From Calliopsis andreniformis (lineage: Eukaryota > Arthropoda > Insecta > Hymenoptera > Andrenidae), in assembly GCF_051401765.1 (NCBI RefSeq), contig NW_027480429.1, positions 10,110,157-10,174,156 of the forward strand: a DNA stretch of 64,000 nt, written 5' to 3'. Within the stretch, counting starts at the first letter, position 1. Each line of letters starts with the position of its first letter. Position numbers and translations under genes: made by a program. Below the pieces are notes generated by a model that did no database searches, was not told the DNA's origin, and worked only from the letters and a program-made list of their open reading frames with translations. Shown piece after piece: positions 1 to 13,800 of this stretch.

Positions 1-140
1 TTGTATTTTTATTGTATTTTATGCTTCGAGTGTTTGCTTCTAAACCCCTAACTATTCGATATGGTGGAGGCACATCCTAGAGTGAAGCCTAGGTTGCCCG
101 GAACGTAGAAATGACCATAACTTTCACTCTGGTTGCAATT

Positions 141-157
141 ATTCGTTTTATACGATG
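141..157 (+). other. CENP-B-box-like 17-mer, representative of the monomer family
   Basis: The sequence aTTCGttttAtaCGatg aligns without gaps to the mammalian CENP-B box pattern nTTCGnnnnAnnCGGGn, matching 7 of its 9 essential bases (TTCG, A, CG) and missing the final GG. Most monomers of both arms carry it; in the right arm it lies on the opposite strand. A variant at 14,583-14,599 (TTCctgttAtaCGGt) also scores 7 of 9 with different mismatches. No copy I examined scores 9. Binding by any CENP-B-like protein is unproven and the resemblance may be chance. Confidence 0.4.
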
Positions 158-400
158 GAAAAACTGTTGTATTTATATTGTATTTTATGCTTCTGGCGTT
201 GACTTCTTAGGCCCTAACTATTCGATCTGGTGGAGCGACGCCTTAGAGTGACGCCTAGGTTGCCCGGAACGTAGAAATGACCATATCTTTCACACTAGTT
301 GCTATTGTTCCTGTTATACGATGTAAAAGCTGTTGTATTTATATTGTACCTTATGCTTCTGGCGTTGACTTCTAAGGCCCTAACTATTCGGTCTGGTGGA

Positions 401-429
401 GCAACGCCCTAGGGTGAAGCCTAGGTTGC
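401..429 (+). other. CCTAGG inverted repeat, representative of the monomer family
   Basis: CCTAGG at 408-413 and CCTAGG at 420-425 are separated by GTGAAG, giving a 6-bp stem with a 6-nt loop. Outside it, GCAA (401-404) can pair with TTGC (426-429) across a 3-nt bulge. The arrangement is found in the large set of monomers of both arms that read CCCTAGGGTGAAGCCTAGG. Monomers with CTAGAGTGAAG have one weakened arm. A cruciform or hairpin role is inference. Confidence 0.6.
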
Positions 430-3400
430 CCGGATAGTAGAAATGACCATAACTTTCATAGTGGTTGCAATTACTCGTTTTATACGATGGAAAAGCTGTT
501 GTATTTATATTGTATTTTATGCTTCTGGCGTTGACTTCTGAGGCCCTAACTATTCGATCTGTTGGAGCAACGCCCTAGTGTGAAGCCTAGGTTGCCCGGA
601 ACGTAGAAATGACCATAACTTTCACACTGGTAGCAATTATTCGATTTATACAATGGAAAAACTGTTGTATTTATATTGTATTTTATGCTTCTGGCGTTGA
701 CTTCTGAGGCCCTAACTATTCGATCTCTTGGAGCAACGACTTAGAGTGAAGCCTTGGTTTCCCGGAACGTAGAAATGACCATGACTTTCATACTGGTTGC
801 AATTATTCGGTTTATACGATGGAAGAACTGTTGTATTTATACTGTATTTTATGCTTCTGACGTTGACTTCTAAGGCACTAACTATTCGATCTGGTGGAGC
901 TACGCACTAGGGTGAAGCCTAGGTTGCCCGGAAAGTAGTAATGACCATATCTTTCAACCTGGTTGCAATTATTCCTGTTATACGATGGAAAAACTGTTGT
1001 ATTTATGTTGTATTTTATGCTTCTGGCGTTGACTTCTAAGGCACTAGGTATTCGATATGGTGGAGCAACGCCCTAGAGTGAAGCCTAGGGTGCCAGGAGC
1101 GTAGAAATGACCATCACTTTCAAACTGGTTGCAATTACTCCTGTAATATGATGGAAAAACTGTTGTATTTTTATTGCATTTTACGCTTCGGGGGTTGACT
1201 TCTAATGCACTAACTATTCAGTCTGTTGGAGCAACTCCCTAGGGTGAAGCCTAGGTTGCCCGGAAAGTAGAAATGTCCATAAATTTCATACTGGTTGCAA
1301 GTATTCGTTTTATACGATGGAAAAACTGTTGTATTTATATTGTATTTTAAGCTTCCGACGTTGACTTCTAAGGCACCAACTATTAGATCTGGTGAAGCAA
1401 CGCCCTAGAGTGAGGCCTAGGTTGCCCGGAACGTAGAAATGACCATAACTTTCAAACTGGTTGCAACTATTCGTTTTATACGATGGAAAAACTGTTGTAT
1501 TTAAATTGTATTTTATGCTTCTGGCGTTCACTTCTTAGGCCTTAACTATTCGATCTGGTGGAACAACGCACTAGGGTGAAGCCTAGGTTTCCCGGAACGT
1601 AGAAATGGCCATAACTTTCACACTGGTAGCAATTATTCGATTTATACAATGGAAAAACTGTACTATTTATTTCGTGTTTTATGTTTCGCGCGTTGTCTTC
1701 TAAGGCCCTAACTATTCGATCTGGTGCAGCATCGCCCTAGGATGAAGCCTAGGTTGCCCGGAAAGTAGAAATGTCCATAACTTTCATACTGGTTGCAATT
1801 ATTCGTTTTATACGACGGAAAAACTGTTGTATTTATACTGTATTTTATGCTTCTGACGTTGACTTGTAAGGCACCAACTATTCGAACTGTTGGAGCAACG
1901 CCCTGGAGTGAAGCCTATGTTGCCCGGAACGTAGAAATGACCATAACTTTCACACTGGTTGCAATTACTCGTTTTATACGATGGAAAAACTGTTGTATTT
2001 TTATTGTATTTTATGCTTCGGGTGTTTACTTCTAAACCCCTAGCTATTCGATATGGTGGAGGCACATCCTAGAGTGAAGCCTAGGTTGCCCGGAACGTAG
2101 AAATGACCATAACTTTCACTCTGGTTGCAATTATTCGTTTTATACGATGGAAAAACTGTTGTATTTATATTGTATTTTATGCTTCTGGCGTTCACTTCAT
2201 AGGCCCTAACTATGCGATCGGGTAGAACAACGCCCTAGGGTGAAGCCTAGGTTGCCCGGCAAGTAGAAATGACCATATCTTTCAAACTGGTTGCAATTAT
2301 TCCTGTTATACGATGGAAAAACTGTTGTATTTATATTGTATTTTATGCTTCTGGCGTTGACTTCTAAGGCACTAAGTATTCGATATGGTGGAGCAACACC
2401 CTAGTGTGAAGCCTAGGTTACACGGAACGTAGAAATGGCCATTACTTTCCCACTATTTGCAATTATTCATTTTATACGATGGAAAAGCTGTTGCATTTAT
2501 ATTGTATTTTATGCTTCTGACGTTGACTTCTAACGCACTAACTATTCGATCTGGTGGAGCAACGCGCTAGAGTGAAACCTAGGTTGCCCGGGACGTAGAA
2601 ATGACCATTACTTTCACACTCTTTGCAATTATTCATTTTATACGATGGAAAAGCTGTGGCATTTATATTGTATTTTATGCTTCTGGCGTTGTCTTCTTGG
2701 GCCCTAACTATTCGATCTGGTGGAGCAACGCCTTAGAGTGACGCCTAGGTTGCCCGGAACGTAGAAATGACCATATCTTTCACACTGGTTGCTATTGTTC
2801 CTGTTATACGATGTAAAAGCTGTTGTATTTATATTGTACCTTATGCTTCTGGCGTTGACTTCTAAGGCCCTAACTATTCGGTCTGGTGGTGCAACGCCCT
2901 AGGGTGAAGCCTAGGTTCCCCGGATAGTAGAAATGACCATAACTTTCATAGTGGTTGCAATTATTCGTTTTATACGATGGAAAAGCTGATGTGTTTATAT
3001 TGTATTTTATGCTTCTGGCGTTGACTTCTGAGGCCCTAACTATTCGATCTGTTGGAGCAACGCCCTAGAGTGAAGCCTTGGTTTCCCGGAACGTAGAAAT
3101 GACCATGACTTTCATACTGGTTGCAATTATTCGTTTTATACGATATATGAACTGTTGTATTTATACTGTATTTTATGCTTCTGACGTTGACTTCTAAGGC
3201 ACTAAGTATTCGATATGGTAGAGCAACGCCCTAGAGTGAAGCCTAGGGTTCCCGGAACGTAGAAATGACCATCACTTTCAAACTGGTTGCAATTACTCCT
3301 ATTATATGATGGAAAAACTGTTGCATTTTTATTGCATTTTATGGTTCGGGCGTTGACTTCTAAGGCACTAACTATTCAATCTGTTGGAGCAACGCCCTAG

Positions 3401-5634
3401 GGTGAATCCTAGGTTGCCCGGAAAGTAGAAATGACCATAACATTCATACTGGTTGCAATTATCCGTTTTATACGAAGGTAAAACTGTTGTATTTATATTG
3501 TATTTTATGCTTCTGGCGTTCACTTCGTAGGCCTTAACTATTCGATCTGGTGGAACAACGCACTAGGGTGAAGTCTAGGTTGCCCGGAACGTAGAAATGA
3601 CCATAACTTTCACACTGGTAGCAATTATTCGATTTATACAATGGAAAAACTGTTCTATTTATTTTGTGTTTTATGTTCCGCGCGTTGACTTCTAAGGCCC
3701 TAGCTATTCGATCTGGTGCAGCAACGCCCTAGTGTGAAGCCTAGGTTGCCCGGATAGTAGAAATGACCATAACTTTCATAGTGGTTGCAATTATTCGTTT
3801 TATACGATGGAAAAACTGTTGTATTTATATTGTATTTTATGCTTCTGGCGTTGACTTCTGAGGCCCTAACTATTCGATCTCTTGGAGCAACGATTTAGAG
3901 TGAAGCCTTGGTTTCCCGGAACGTAGAAATGACCATGACTTTCATACTGGTTGCAATTATTCGGTTTATACGATGGAGGAACTGTTGTATTTATACTGAA
4001 TTTTATGCTTCTGACGTTGACTTCTAAGGCACTAACTATTCGATCTGGTGGAGCTACGCACTAGGGTGAAGCCTAGGTTGCCCGGAAAGTAGTAATGACC
4101 ATATCTTTCAAACTGGTTGCAATTATTCCTGTTATACGATGGAAAAACTGTTGTATTTATGTTGTATTTTATGCTTCTGGCGTTGTCTTCTAAGGCACTA
4201 AGTATTCGATATGGTGGAGCAACGCCCTAGAGTGAAGCCTAGGGTGCCAGGAGCGTAGAAATGACCATCACTTTCAAACTGGTTGCAATTACTCCTGTAA
4301 TATGATGGAAAAACTGTTGTATTTTTATTGCATTTTACGCTTCGGGGGTTGACTTCTAAGGCACTAACTATTCAGTCTGATGGAGCAACTCCCTAGGGTG
4401 AAGCCTAGGTTGCCCGGAAAGTAGAAATGTCCATAAATTTCATACTGGTTGCAATTATTCGTTTTATACGATGGAAAAACTGTTGTATTTATATTGTATT
4501 TTAAGCTTCTGACGTTGACTTCTAAGGCACCAACTATTCGATCTGGTGAAGCAACGCCCTAGAGTGAGGCCTAGGTTGCCCGGAACGTAGAAATGACCAT
4601 AACTTTCAAACTGGTTGCAACTATTCGTTTTATACGATGGAAAAACTGTTGTATTTATATTGTATTTTATGCTTCTGGCGTTCACTTCTTAGGCCTTAAC
4701 TATTCGATCTGGTGGAACAACGCACTAGGGTGAAGCCTAGGTTTCCCGGAACGTAGAAATGGCCATAACTTTCACACTGGTAGCAATTATTCGATTTATA
4801 CAATGGAAAAACTGTTCCATTTATTTTGTGTTTTATGTTTCGCGCGTTGACCTCTAAGGCCCTAACTATTCGATCTGGTGGAGCATCGCCCTAGGGTGAA
4901 GCCTAGGTTGCCCGGAAAGTAGAAATGTCCATAACTTTCAGACAGGTTGCAATTATTCGTTTTATACGATGGAAAAACTGTTCTATTTATACTGTATTTT
5001 ATGCATCTGACGTTGACTTCTAAGGCACCAACTATTCGATCTGGTGGAGCAACGCCCTAGGGTGAGGCCTAGGTTGCCCGGAACGTAGAAATGACCATAA
5101 CTTTCAAACTGGTTGCAATTATTCGTTTTATACGATGGAAAAACTGTTGTATTTATATTGTATTTTATGCTTCAGGCGTTCACTTCTTAGGCCTTAACTA
5201 TTCGATCTGGTGGAACAACGCACTAGGGTGAAGCCTAGGTTTCCCGGAACGTAGAAATGGCCATAACTTTCACACTGGTAGCAATTATTCGATTTATACA
5301 ATGGAAAAACTGTTCTATTTATTTCGTGTTTTATGTTTCGCGCGTTGTCTTCTAAGGCCCTAACTATTCGATCTGGTGCAGCATCGCCCTAGGGTGAAGC
5401 CTAGGTTGCCCGGAAAGTAGAAATGTCCATAACTTTCATACTGGTTGCAATTATTCGTTTTATACGATGGAAAAACTGTTGTATTTATACTGTATTTTAT
5501 GCTTCTGACGTTGACTTGTAAGGCACCAACTATTCGATCTGTTGGAGCAACGCCCTAGAGTGAAGCCTATGTTGCCCGGAACGTAGAAATGACCATAACT
5601 TTCACACTGGTTGCAATTACTCGTTTTATACGAT

Positions 5635-6962
5635 GGAAAAACTGTTGTATTTTTATTGTATTTTATGCTTCGGGTGTTTGCTTCCAAACCCCTAACTATT
5701 CGATATGGTGGAGGCGCATCCTAGAGTGAAGCCTAGGTTGCCCGGAACGTAGAAATGACCATAACTTTCACTCTGGTTGCAATTATTCGTTTTATACGAT
5801 GGAAAAACTGTTGTATTTATATTGTATTTTATGCTTCTGGCGTTGACTTCTTAGGCCCTACCTATTCGATCTGGTGGAGCGACGCCTTAGAGTGACGCCT
5901 AGGTTGCCCGGAACGTAGAAATGACCATATCTTTCACACTGGTTGCTATTGTTCCTGTTATACGATGTAAAAGCTGTTGTATTTATATTGTACCTTATGC
6001 TTCTGGCGTTGACTCCTAAGGCCCTAACTATTCGGTCTGGTGGAGCAACGCCCTAGGGTGAAGCCTAGGTTGCCCGGATAGTAGAAATGACCATAACTTT
6101 CATAGTGGTTGCAATTACTCGTTTTATACGATGGAAAAGCTGTTGTATTTATATTGTATTTTATGCTTCTGGCGTTGACTTCTGAGGCCCTAACTATTCG
6201 ATCTGTTGGAGCAACACCCTAGAGTGAAGCCTTGGTTTCCCGGAACGTAGAAATGACCATGACTTTCATACTGGTTGCAATTATTCGTTTTATACGATGG
6301 AAAAACTGTTGTATTTTTATTGTATTTTATGCTTCGGGTGTATGCTTCTAAACCCCTAACTATTCGATATGGTGGAGGCGCATCCTAGAGTGAAGCCTAG
6401 GTTGCCCGGAACGTAGAAATGACCATAACTTTCACTCTGGTTGCAATTATTCGTTTTATACGATGGAAAAACTGTTGTATTTATATTGTATTTTATGCTT
6501 CTGGCGTTGACTTCTTAGGCCCTACCTATTCGATCTGGTGGAGCGACGCCTTAGAGTGACGCCTAGGTTGCCCGGAACGTAGAAATGACCATATCTTTCA
6601 CACTGGTTGCTATTGTTCCTGTTATACGATGTAAAAGCTGTTGTATTTATATTGTACCTTATGCTTCTGGCGTTGACTCCTAAGGCCCTAACTATTCGGT
6701 CTGGTGGAGCAACGCCCTAGGGTGAAGCCTAGGTTGCCCGGATAGTAGAAATGACCATAACTTTCATAGTGGTTGCAATTACTCGTTTTATACGATGGAA
6801 AAGCTGTTGTATTTATATTGTATTTTATGCTTCTGGCGTTGACTTCTGAGGCCCTAACTATTCGATCTGTTGGAGCAACACCCTAGAGTGAAGTCTTGGT
6901 TTCCCGGAACGTAGAAATGACCATGACTTTCATACTGGTTGCAATTATTCGTTTTATACGAT
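5635..6962 (+). repeat. Tandem duplication of a 4-monomer block (2 x 664 bp)
   Basis: Bases 5,635-6,298 and 6,299-6,962 are near-identical at an offset of 664 = 4 x 166. Each copy begins with the TTTTTATTGTATTTTATG variant and includes GACTCCTAAGGCCC, a private variant seen near 6,011 and 6,675. The few differences include CTTCCAAACCCC against CTTCTAAACCCC. Similarity stops at 6,963, where the second copy continues into ATATATGAACTG. The block also recurs near 11,289-11,750. Confidence 0.88.
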
Positions 6963-9900
6963 ATATGAACTGTTGTATTTATACTGTATTTTATGCTTCT
7001 GACGTTGACTTCTAAGGCACTAAGTATTCGATATGGTAGAGCAACGCCCTAGAGTGAAGCCTAGGGTGCCCGGAACGTAGAAATGACCATCACTTTCAAA
7101 CTGGTTGCAATTACTCCTATTATATGATGGAAAAACTGTTGCATTTTTATTGCATTTTATGCTTCGGGCGTTGACTTCTAAGGCACTAACTATTCAATCT
7201 GTTGGAGCAACGCCCTAGGGTGAATCCTAGGTTGCCCGGAAAGTAGAAATGACCATAACTTTCATACTGGTTGCAATTATTCGTTTTATACGATGGAAAA
7301 ACTGTTGTATTTATATTGTATTTTAAGCTTCTGACGTTGACTTCTAAGGCACCAACTATTCGATCTGGTGAAGCAACGCCCTAGAGTGAGGCCTAGGTTG
7401 CCCGGAACGTAGAAATGACCATAACTTTCAAACTGGTTGCAACTATTCGTTTTATACGATGGAAAAACTGTTGTATTTAAATTCTATTTTATGCTTCTGG
7501 CGTTCACTTCTTAGGCCTTAACTATTCGATCTGGTGGAACAACGCACTAGGGTGAAGCCTAGGTTTCCCGGAACGTAGAAATGGCCATAACTTTTACACT
7601 GGTAGCAATTATTCGATTTATACAATGGAAAAACTGTACTATTTATTTCGTGTTTTATGTTTCGCGCGTTGTCTTCTAAGGCCCTAACTATTCGATCTGG
7701 TGCAGCATCGCCCTAGGATGAAGCCTAGGTTGCCCGGAAAGTAGAAATGTCCATAACTTTCATACTGGTTGCAATTATTCGTTTTATACGACGGAAAAAC
7801 TGTTGTATTTATACTGTATTTTATGCTTCTGACGATGACTTGTAAGGCACCAACTATTCGATCTGTTGGAGCAACGCCCTAGAGTGAAGCCTATGTTGCC
7901 CGGAACGTAGAAATGACCATAACTTTCACACTGGTTTCAATTACTCGTTTTATACGATGGAAAAACTGTTGTATTTTTATTGTATTTTATGCTTCGGGTG
8001 TTTACTTCTAAACCCCTAGCTATTCGATATGGTGGAGGCACATCCTAGAGTGAAGCCTAGGTTGCCCGGAACGTAGAAATGACCATAACTTTCACTCTGG
8101 TTGCAATTATTCGTTTTATACGATGGAAAAACTGTTGTATTTATATTGTGTTTTATGCTTCTGGCGTTCACTTCATAGGCCCTAACTATGCGATCGGGTA
8201 GAACAACGCCCTAGGGTGAAGCCTAGGTTGCCCGGAAAGTAGAAATGTCCATAACTTTCATACTGGTTGCAATTATTCGTTTTATACGACGGAAAAACTG
8301 TTCTATTTATACTGTATTTTATGCTTCTGACGTTGACTTGTAAGGCACCAACTCTTCGATCTGTTGGAGCAACGCCCTAGAGTGAAGCCTATGTTGCCCG
8401 GAACGTAGAAATGACCATAACTTTCACACTGGTTGCAATTACTCGTTTTATACGATGGAAAAACTGTTGTATTTATATTGTATTTTATGCTTCTGGCGTT
8501 GACTTCTTAGGCCCTAACTATTCGATCTGGTGGAGCGACGCCTTAGAGTGACGCCTAGGTTGCCCGGAACGTAGAAATGACCATACCTTTCACACTGGTT
8601 GCTATTGTTCCTGTTATACGATGTAAAAGCTGTTGTATTTATATTGTACCTTATGCTTCTGGCGTTGACTTCTAAGGCCCTAACTATTCGGTCTGGTGGA
8701 GCAACGCCCTAGGGTGAAGCCTAGGTTGCCCGGAAAGTAGAAATGACCATAACTTTCATACTGGTTGCTATTATCCGTTTTATACGAAGGTAAAACTGTT
8801 GTATTTATATTGTATTTTATGCTTCTGGCGTTCACTTCGTAGGCCTTAACTATTCGATCTTGTGGAACAACGCACTAGGGTGAAGCCTAGGTTGCCCGGA
8901 ACGTAGAAATGACCATAACTTTCACACTGGTAGCAATTATTCGATTTATACAATGGAAAAACTGTTCTATTTATTTTGTGTTTTATGTTCCGCGCGTTGA
9001 CTTCTAAGGCCCTAGCTATTCGATCTGGTGCAGCAACGCCCTAGTGTGAAGCCTAGGTTGCCCGGATAGTAGAAATGACCATAACTTTCATAGTGGTTGC
9101 AATTATTCGTTTTATACGATGGAAAAACTGTTGTATTTATATTGTATTTTATGCTTCTGGCGTTGACTTCTGAGGCCCTAACTATTCGATCTCTTGGAGC
9201 AACGACTTAGAGTGAAGCCTTGGTTTCCCGGAACGTAGAAATGACCATGACTTTCATACTGGTTGCAATTATTCGGTTTATACGATGGAAGAACTGTTGT
9301 ATTTATACTGTATTTTATGCTTCTGACGTTGACTTCTAAGGCACTAACTATTCGATCTGGTGGAGCTACGCACTAGGGTGAAGCCTAGGTTGCCCGGAAA
9401 GTAGTAATGACCATATCTTTCAACCTGGTTGCAATTATTCCTGTTATTCGATGGAAAAACTGTTGTATTTATGTTGTATTTTATGCTTCTGGCGTTCACT
9501 TCTAAGGCACTAAGTATTCGATATGGTGGAGCAACGCCCTAGAGTGAAGCCTAGGGTGCCCGGAACGTAGAAATGAACATCACTTTCAAACTGGTTGCAA
9601 TTACTCTTGTTATATGATGGAAAACCTGTTGTATTTATATTGTATTTCATGCTCCTGGTGTTGACTTCTAAGGCCCTAACTATTCAATCTGTTGGAGCAA
9701 CGCCCTAGGGTGAAGCCTAGGCTGCCCGGATAGTAGAAATGTCCATAACTTTCATACTGGTTGCAATTATTCGTTTTATACGACGGAAAAACTGTTGTAT
9801 TTATATTGTATTTTATGCTTCTGGCGTTCACTTCTTAGGCCCTAACTATTCGATCGGGTGGAACAACGCCCTAGGGTGAAGCCTAGGTTGCCCGGAAAGT

Positions 9901-12900
9901 TGAAATGACCATAACTTTCAAACTGGTTGCAATTATTCCTGTTATACGATGGAAAAACTGTTGTATTTATACCGTATTTTATGCTTCTGGCGTTGACTTC
10001 TATGGCACTAAGTATTCTATATGGTGGAGCAACGACCTAGAGTGAAGCCTAGGGTGCCCGGAACGTAGAAATGAACATCACTTTCAAACTGGTTGCAATT
10101 ACTCTTGTTATATGATGGAAAAACTGTTGTATTTTTATTGCATTTGATGCTTCGGGCGTTGACTTCTAAGGCACTAACTATTCAATCCGTTGGAGCAACG
10201 CCCTAGGGTGAATCCTAGGTTGCCCGGAAAGTAGAAATGAAAATAACTATCTTACTGGTTGCAATTATCCGGTTTTTACGATGGAAAAACTGTTGTATTT
10301 ATATTGTATTTAATGCTTCTGGCGTTGACTTCTTAGGCACTAACTTTTCAATCTGTTGGAGCAACGCCCTAGGGTGAATACTAGGTTGCCCGGGAAGTAG
10401 ATATGACCATTACTTTCATACTGGTTGCAATTATCCATTTTATACGATGGAAAAACTGTTGTATTTATATTGTATTTTATGCTTCTGGCGTTCACTTCTT
10501 AGGCCTTAACTATTCGATCCGGTGGAACAACGCACTAGGGTGAAGCCTAGGCTGCCCGGAACGTAGGAATGACCATAACTTTCACACTGGTAGGAATTAT
10601 TCGATTTATACAATGGAAAAACTGTTCCATTTATTTTGTGCTTTATGTTTCGCGCGTTGACTTCTAAGGCCCTAACTATTCGATCTGGTGGAGCATCGCC
10701 CTAGGGTGAAGCCTAGGTTGCCCGGAAAGTAGAAATGTCCATAACTTTCGGACAGGTTGCAATTATTCGTTTTATACGATGGAAAAACTGTTGTATTTAT
10801 ATTGTATTTTATGCTTCAGGCGTTCACTTCTTAGGCCTTAACTATTCGATCTGGTGGAACAACGCACTAGGGTGAAGCCTAGGTTTCCCGGAACGTAGAA
10901 ATGGCCATAACTTTCACACTGGTAGCAATTATTCGATTTATACAATGGAAAAACGGTTCTATTTATTTCGTGTTTTATGTTTCGCGCGTTGTCTTCTAAG
11001 GCCCTAACTATTCGATCTGGTGCAGCATCGCCCTAGGGTGAAGCCTAGGTTGCCCGGAAAGTAGAAATGTCCATAACTTTCATACTGGTTGCAATTATTC
11101 GTTTTATACGATGGAAAAACTGTTGTATTTATACTGTATTTTATGCTTCTGACGTTGACTTGTAAGGCACCAACTATTCGATCTGTTGGAGCAACGCCCT
11201 AGAGTGAAGCCTATGTTGCCCGGAACGTAGAAATGACCATAACTTTCACACTGGTTGCAATTACTCGTTTTATACGATGGAAAAACTGTTGTATTTTTAT
11301 TGTATTTTATGCTTCGGGTGTTTGCTTCTAAACCCCTAACTATTCGATATGGTGGAGGCGCATCCTAGAGTGAAGCCTAGGTTGCCCGGAACGTAGAAAT
11401 GACCATAACTTTCACTCTGGTTGCAATTATTCGTTTTATACGATGGAAAAACTGTTGTATTTATATTGTATTTTATGCTTCTGGCGTTGACTTCTTAGGC
11501 CCTACCTATTCGATCTGGTGGAGCGACGCCTTAGAGTGACGCCTAGGTTGCCCGGAACGTAGAAATGACCATATCTTTCACACTGGTTGCTATTGTTCCT
11601 GTTATACGATGTAAAAGCTGTTGTATTTATATTGTACCTTATGCTTCTGGCGTTGACTCCTAAGGCCCTAACTATTCGGTCTGGTGGAGCAACGCCCTAG
11701 GGTGAAGCCTAGGTTGCCCGGATAGTAGAAATGACCATAACTTTCATAGTGGTTGCAATTATTCGTTTTATACGATGGAAAAACTGTTGTATTTATATTG
11801 TATTTTATGCTTCTGGCGTTGACTTCTGAGGCCCTAACTATTCGATCTCTTGGAGCAACGACTTAGAGTGAAGCCTTGGTTTCCCGGAACGTAGAAATGA
11901 CCATGACTTTCATACTGGTTGCAATTATTCGGTTTATAGGATGGAAGAACTGTTGTATTTATACTGTATATTATGCTTCTGACGTTGACTTCTAAGGCAC
12001 TAACTATTCGATCTGGTGGAGCTACGCACTAGGGAGAAGCCTAGGTTGCCCGGAAAGTAGTAATGACCATATCTTTCAACCTGGTTGCAATTATTCCTGT
12101 TATACGATGGAAAAACTGTTGTATTTATGTTGTATTTTATGCTTCTGGCGTTGACTTCTAAGGCACTAAGTATCCGATATGGTGGAGCAGCGCCCTAGAG
12201 TGAAGCCTAGGGTGCCCGGAGCGTAGAAATGACCATCACTTTCAAACTGGTTGCAATTACTCCTGTAATATGATGGAAAAACTGTTGTATTTTTATTGCA
12301 TTTTACGCTTCGGGGGTTGACTTCTAAGGCACTAGCTATTCAGTCTGCTGGAGCAACTCCCTAGGGTGAAGCCTAGGTTGCCCGGAAAGTAGAAATGTCC
12401 ATAAATTTCATACTGGTTGCAATTATTCGATTTATACGATGGAAAAACTGTTGTATTTATATTGTATTTTAAGCTTCTGACGTTGACTTCTAAGGCACCA
12501 ACTATTCGATCTGGTGAAGCAACGCCCTAGAGTGAGGCCTAGGTTGCCCGGAACGTAGAAATGACCATAACTTTCAAACTGGTTGCAATTATTCGTTTTA
12601 TACGATGGAAAAACTGTTGTATTTATATTGTATTTTATGCTTCTGGCGTTCACTTCTTAGGCCTTAACTATTCGATCTGGTGGAACAACGCACTAGGGTG
12701 AAGCCTAGGTTTCCCGGAACGTAGAAATGGCCATAACTTTCACACTGGTAGCAATTATTCGATTTATACAATGGAAAAACTGTTCTATTTATTTCGTGTT
12801 TTATGTTTCGCGCGTTGTCTTCTAAGGCCCTAACTATTCGATCTGGTGCAGCATCGCCCTAGGATGAAGCCTAGGTGGCCCGGAAAGTAGAAATGTCGAT

Positions 12901-13309
12901 AACTTTCATGCTGGTTGCAATTATTCGTTTTATACGATGGAAAAACTGTTGTATTTATACTGTATTTTATGCTTCTGACGTTGACTTCTAACGCGCTAAC
13001 TATTCGATCTGGTGGAGCAACGCCCTAGAGTGAAACCTAGGTTGCCCGGAACGTAGAAATGACCATTACTTTCACACTCTTCGCAATTATTCATTTTATA
13101 CGATGGAAAAGCTGTTGCATTTATATTGTATTTTATGCTTCTGGCGTTGACTTCTTAGGCCCTAACTATTCGAACTGGTGGAGCAACGCCTTAGAGTGAC
13201 GCCTAGGTTGCCCGGAACGTAGAAATGACCATATCTTTCACACTGGTTGCTATTGTTCCTGTTATACGATGGAAAAGCTGTTGTATTTATATTGTACCTT
13301 ATGCTTCTG
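6963..13309 (+). repeat. Left arm part B: rearranged second copy of part A blocks
   Basis: About 38 monomers made of segments already seen in the first 7 kb but in a different arrangement. About 6,490-7,280 matches 2,670-3,460 (offset 3,818 = 23 monomers). About 7,250-8,220 matches 1,275-2,245 (5,976 = 36). About 8,700-9,470 matches 3,390-4,160 (5,312 = 32, marked by TATACGAAGGTAAAACTG). About 10,790-11,750 matches 5,150-6,110 (5,644 = 34). About 11,760-12,880 matches 3,790-4,910 (7,968 = 48). At 10,740 the offset is 35 monomers and falls to 34 by 10,811, so exactly one monomer is missing between them. No gene is present. Confidence 0.82.
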
Positions 13310-13800
13310 GCGTTGACTTCTAAGGCCCTAACTATTCGATCTGGTGGAGCAACGCCCTAGGGTGAAGCCTAGGTTGCCCGGATAGTAGAAATGACCATAA
13401 CCTTCACACTGGTGGCTATTATTCGTTTTATTCGATGGAAAAACTGTTATATTTATATTGTATTTTATGCTCCTGGTGTTGACTTCTTAGGCCCTAACTA
13501 TTCGATCTGGTAGAGCAACGCCCTAGAGTGAAGCCTAGGTTGCCCGCAACGTAGAAATGACAATCACTTTCAAACTGGTTACAATTATTCCTGTTATACG
13601 ATGGAAAAACTGTTGTATTTTTATTGCATTTTATGCTTCGGGCGTTGACTTGTAAGGCACCAACTATTCGATCTGTTGGAGCAACGCCCTAGGGTGTAGC
13701 CTATGTTGCCCGGAACGTAGAAATGACCATAACTTTCACACTGGTTGCAATTACTCGTTTTATACGATGGAAAAACTGTTGTATTTATATTGTATTTTAT

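Larger units (their letters stand above)
1..5634 (+). repeat. Left arm part A: mosaic of monomer variants that recur downstream
   Basis: About 34 monomers. Bases 1-600 recur at +5,644 (34 monomers), and the starting variant also recurs at 1,993 (+12 monomers). Bases of about 650-1,830 recur at about 3,800-4,990 (offset 3,154 = 19 monomers), marked by GATCTCTTGGAGCAACGA. About 1,450-2,130 recurs at about 5,100-5,780 (offset 3,652 = 22 monomers). A marker monomer with ATTGTACCTTATGC appears near 346 and 2,835 and again several times later. Offsets of 12, 19, 22 and 34 side by side mean several overlapping duplications rather than one regular higher-order unit. No gene is present. Confidence 0.85.

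Noticed and set aside
141..157. A true CENP-B box
   Set aside because: The final GG of CGGG is missing in the common form and TTCG is altered in the other variant. It is kept only as a box-like motif.
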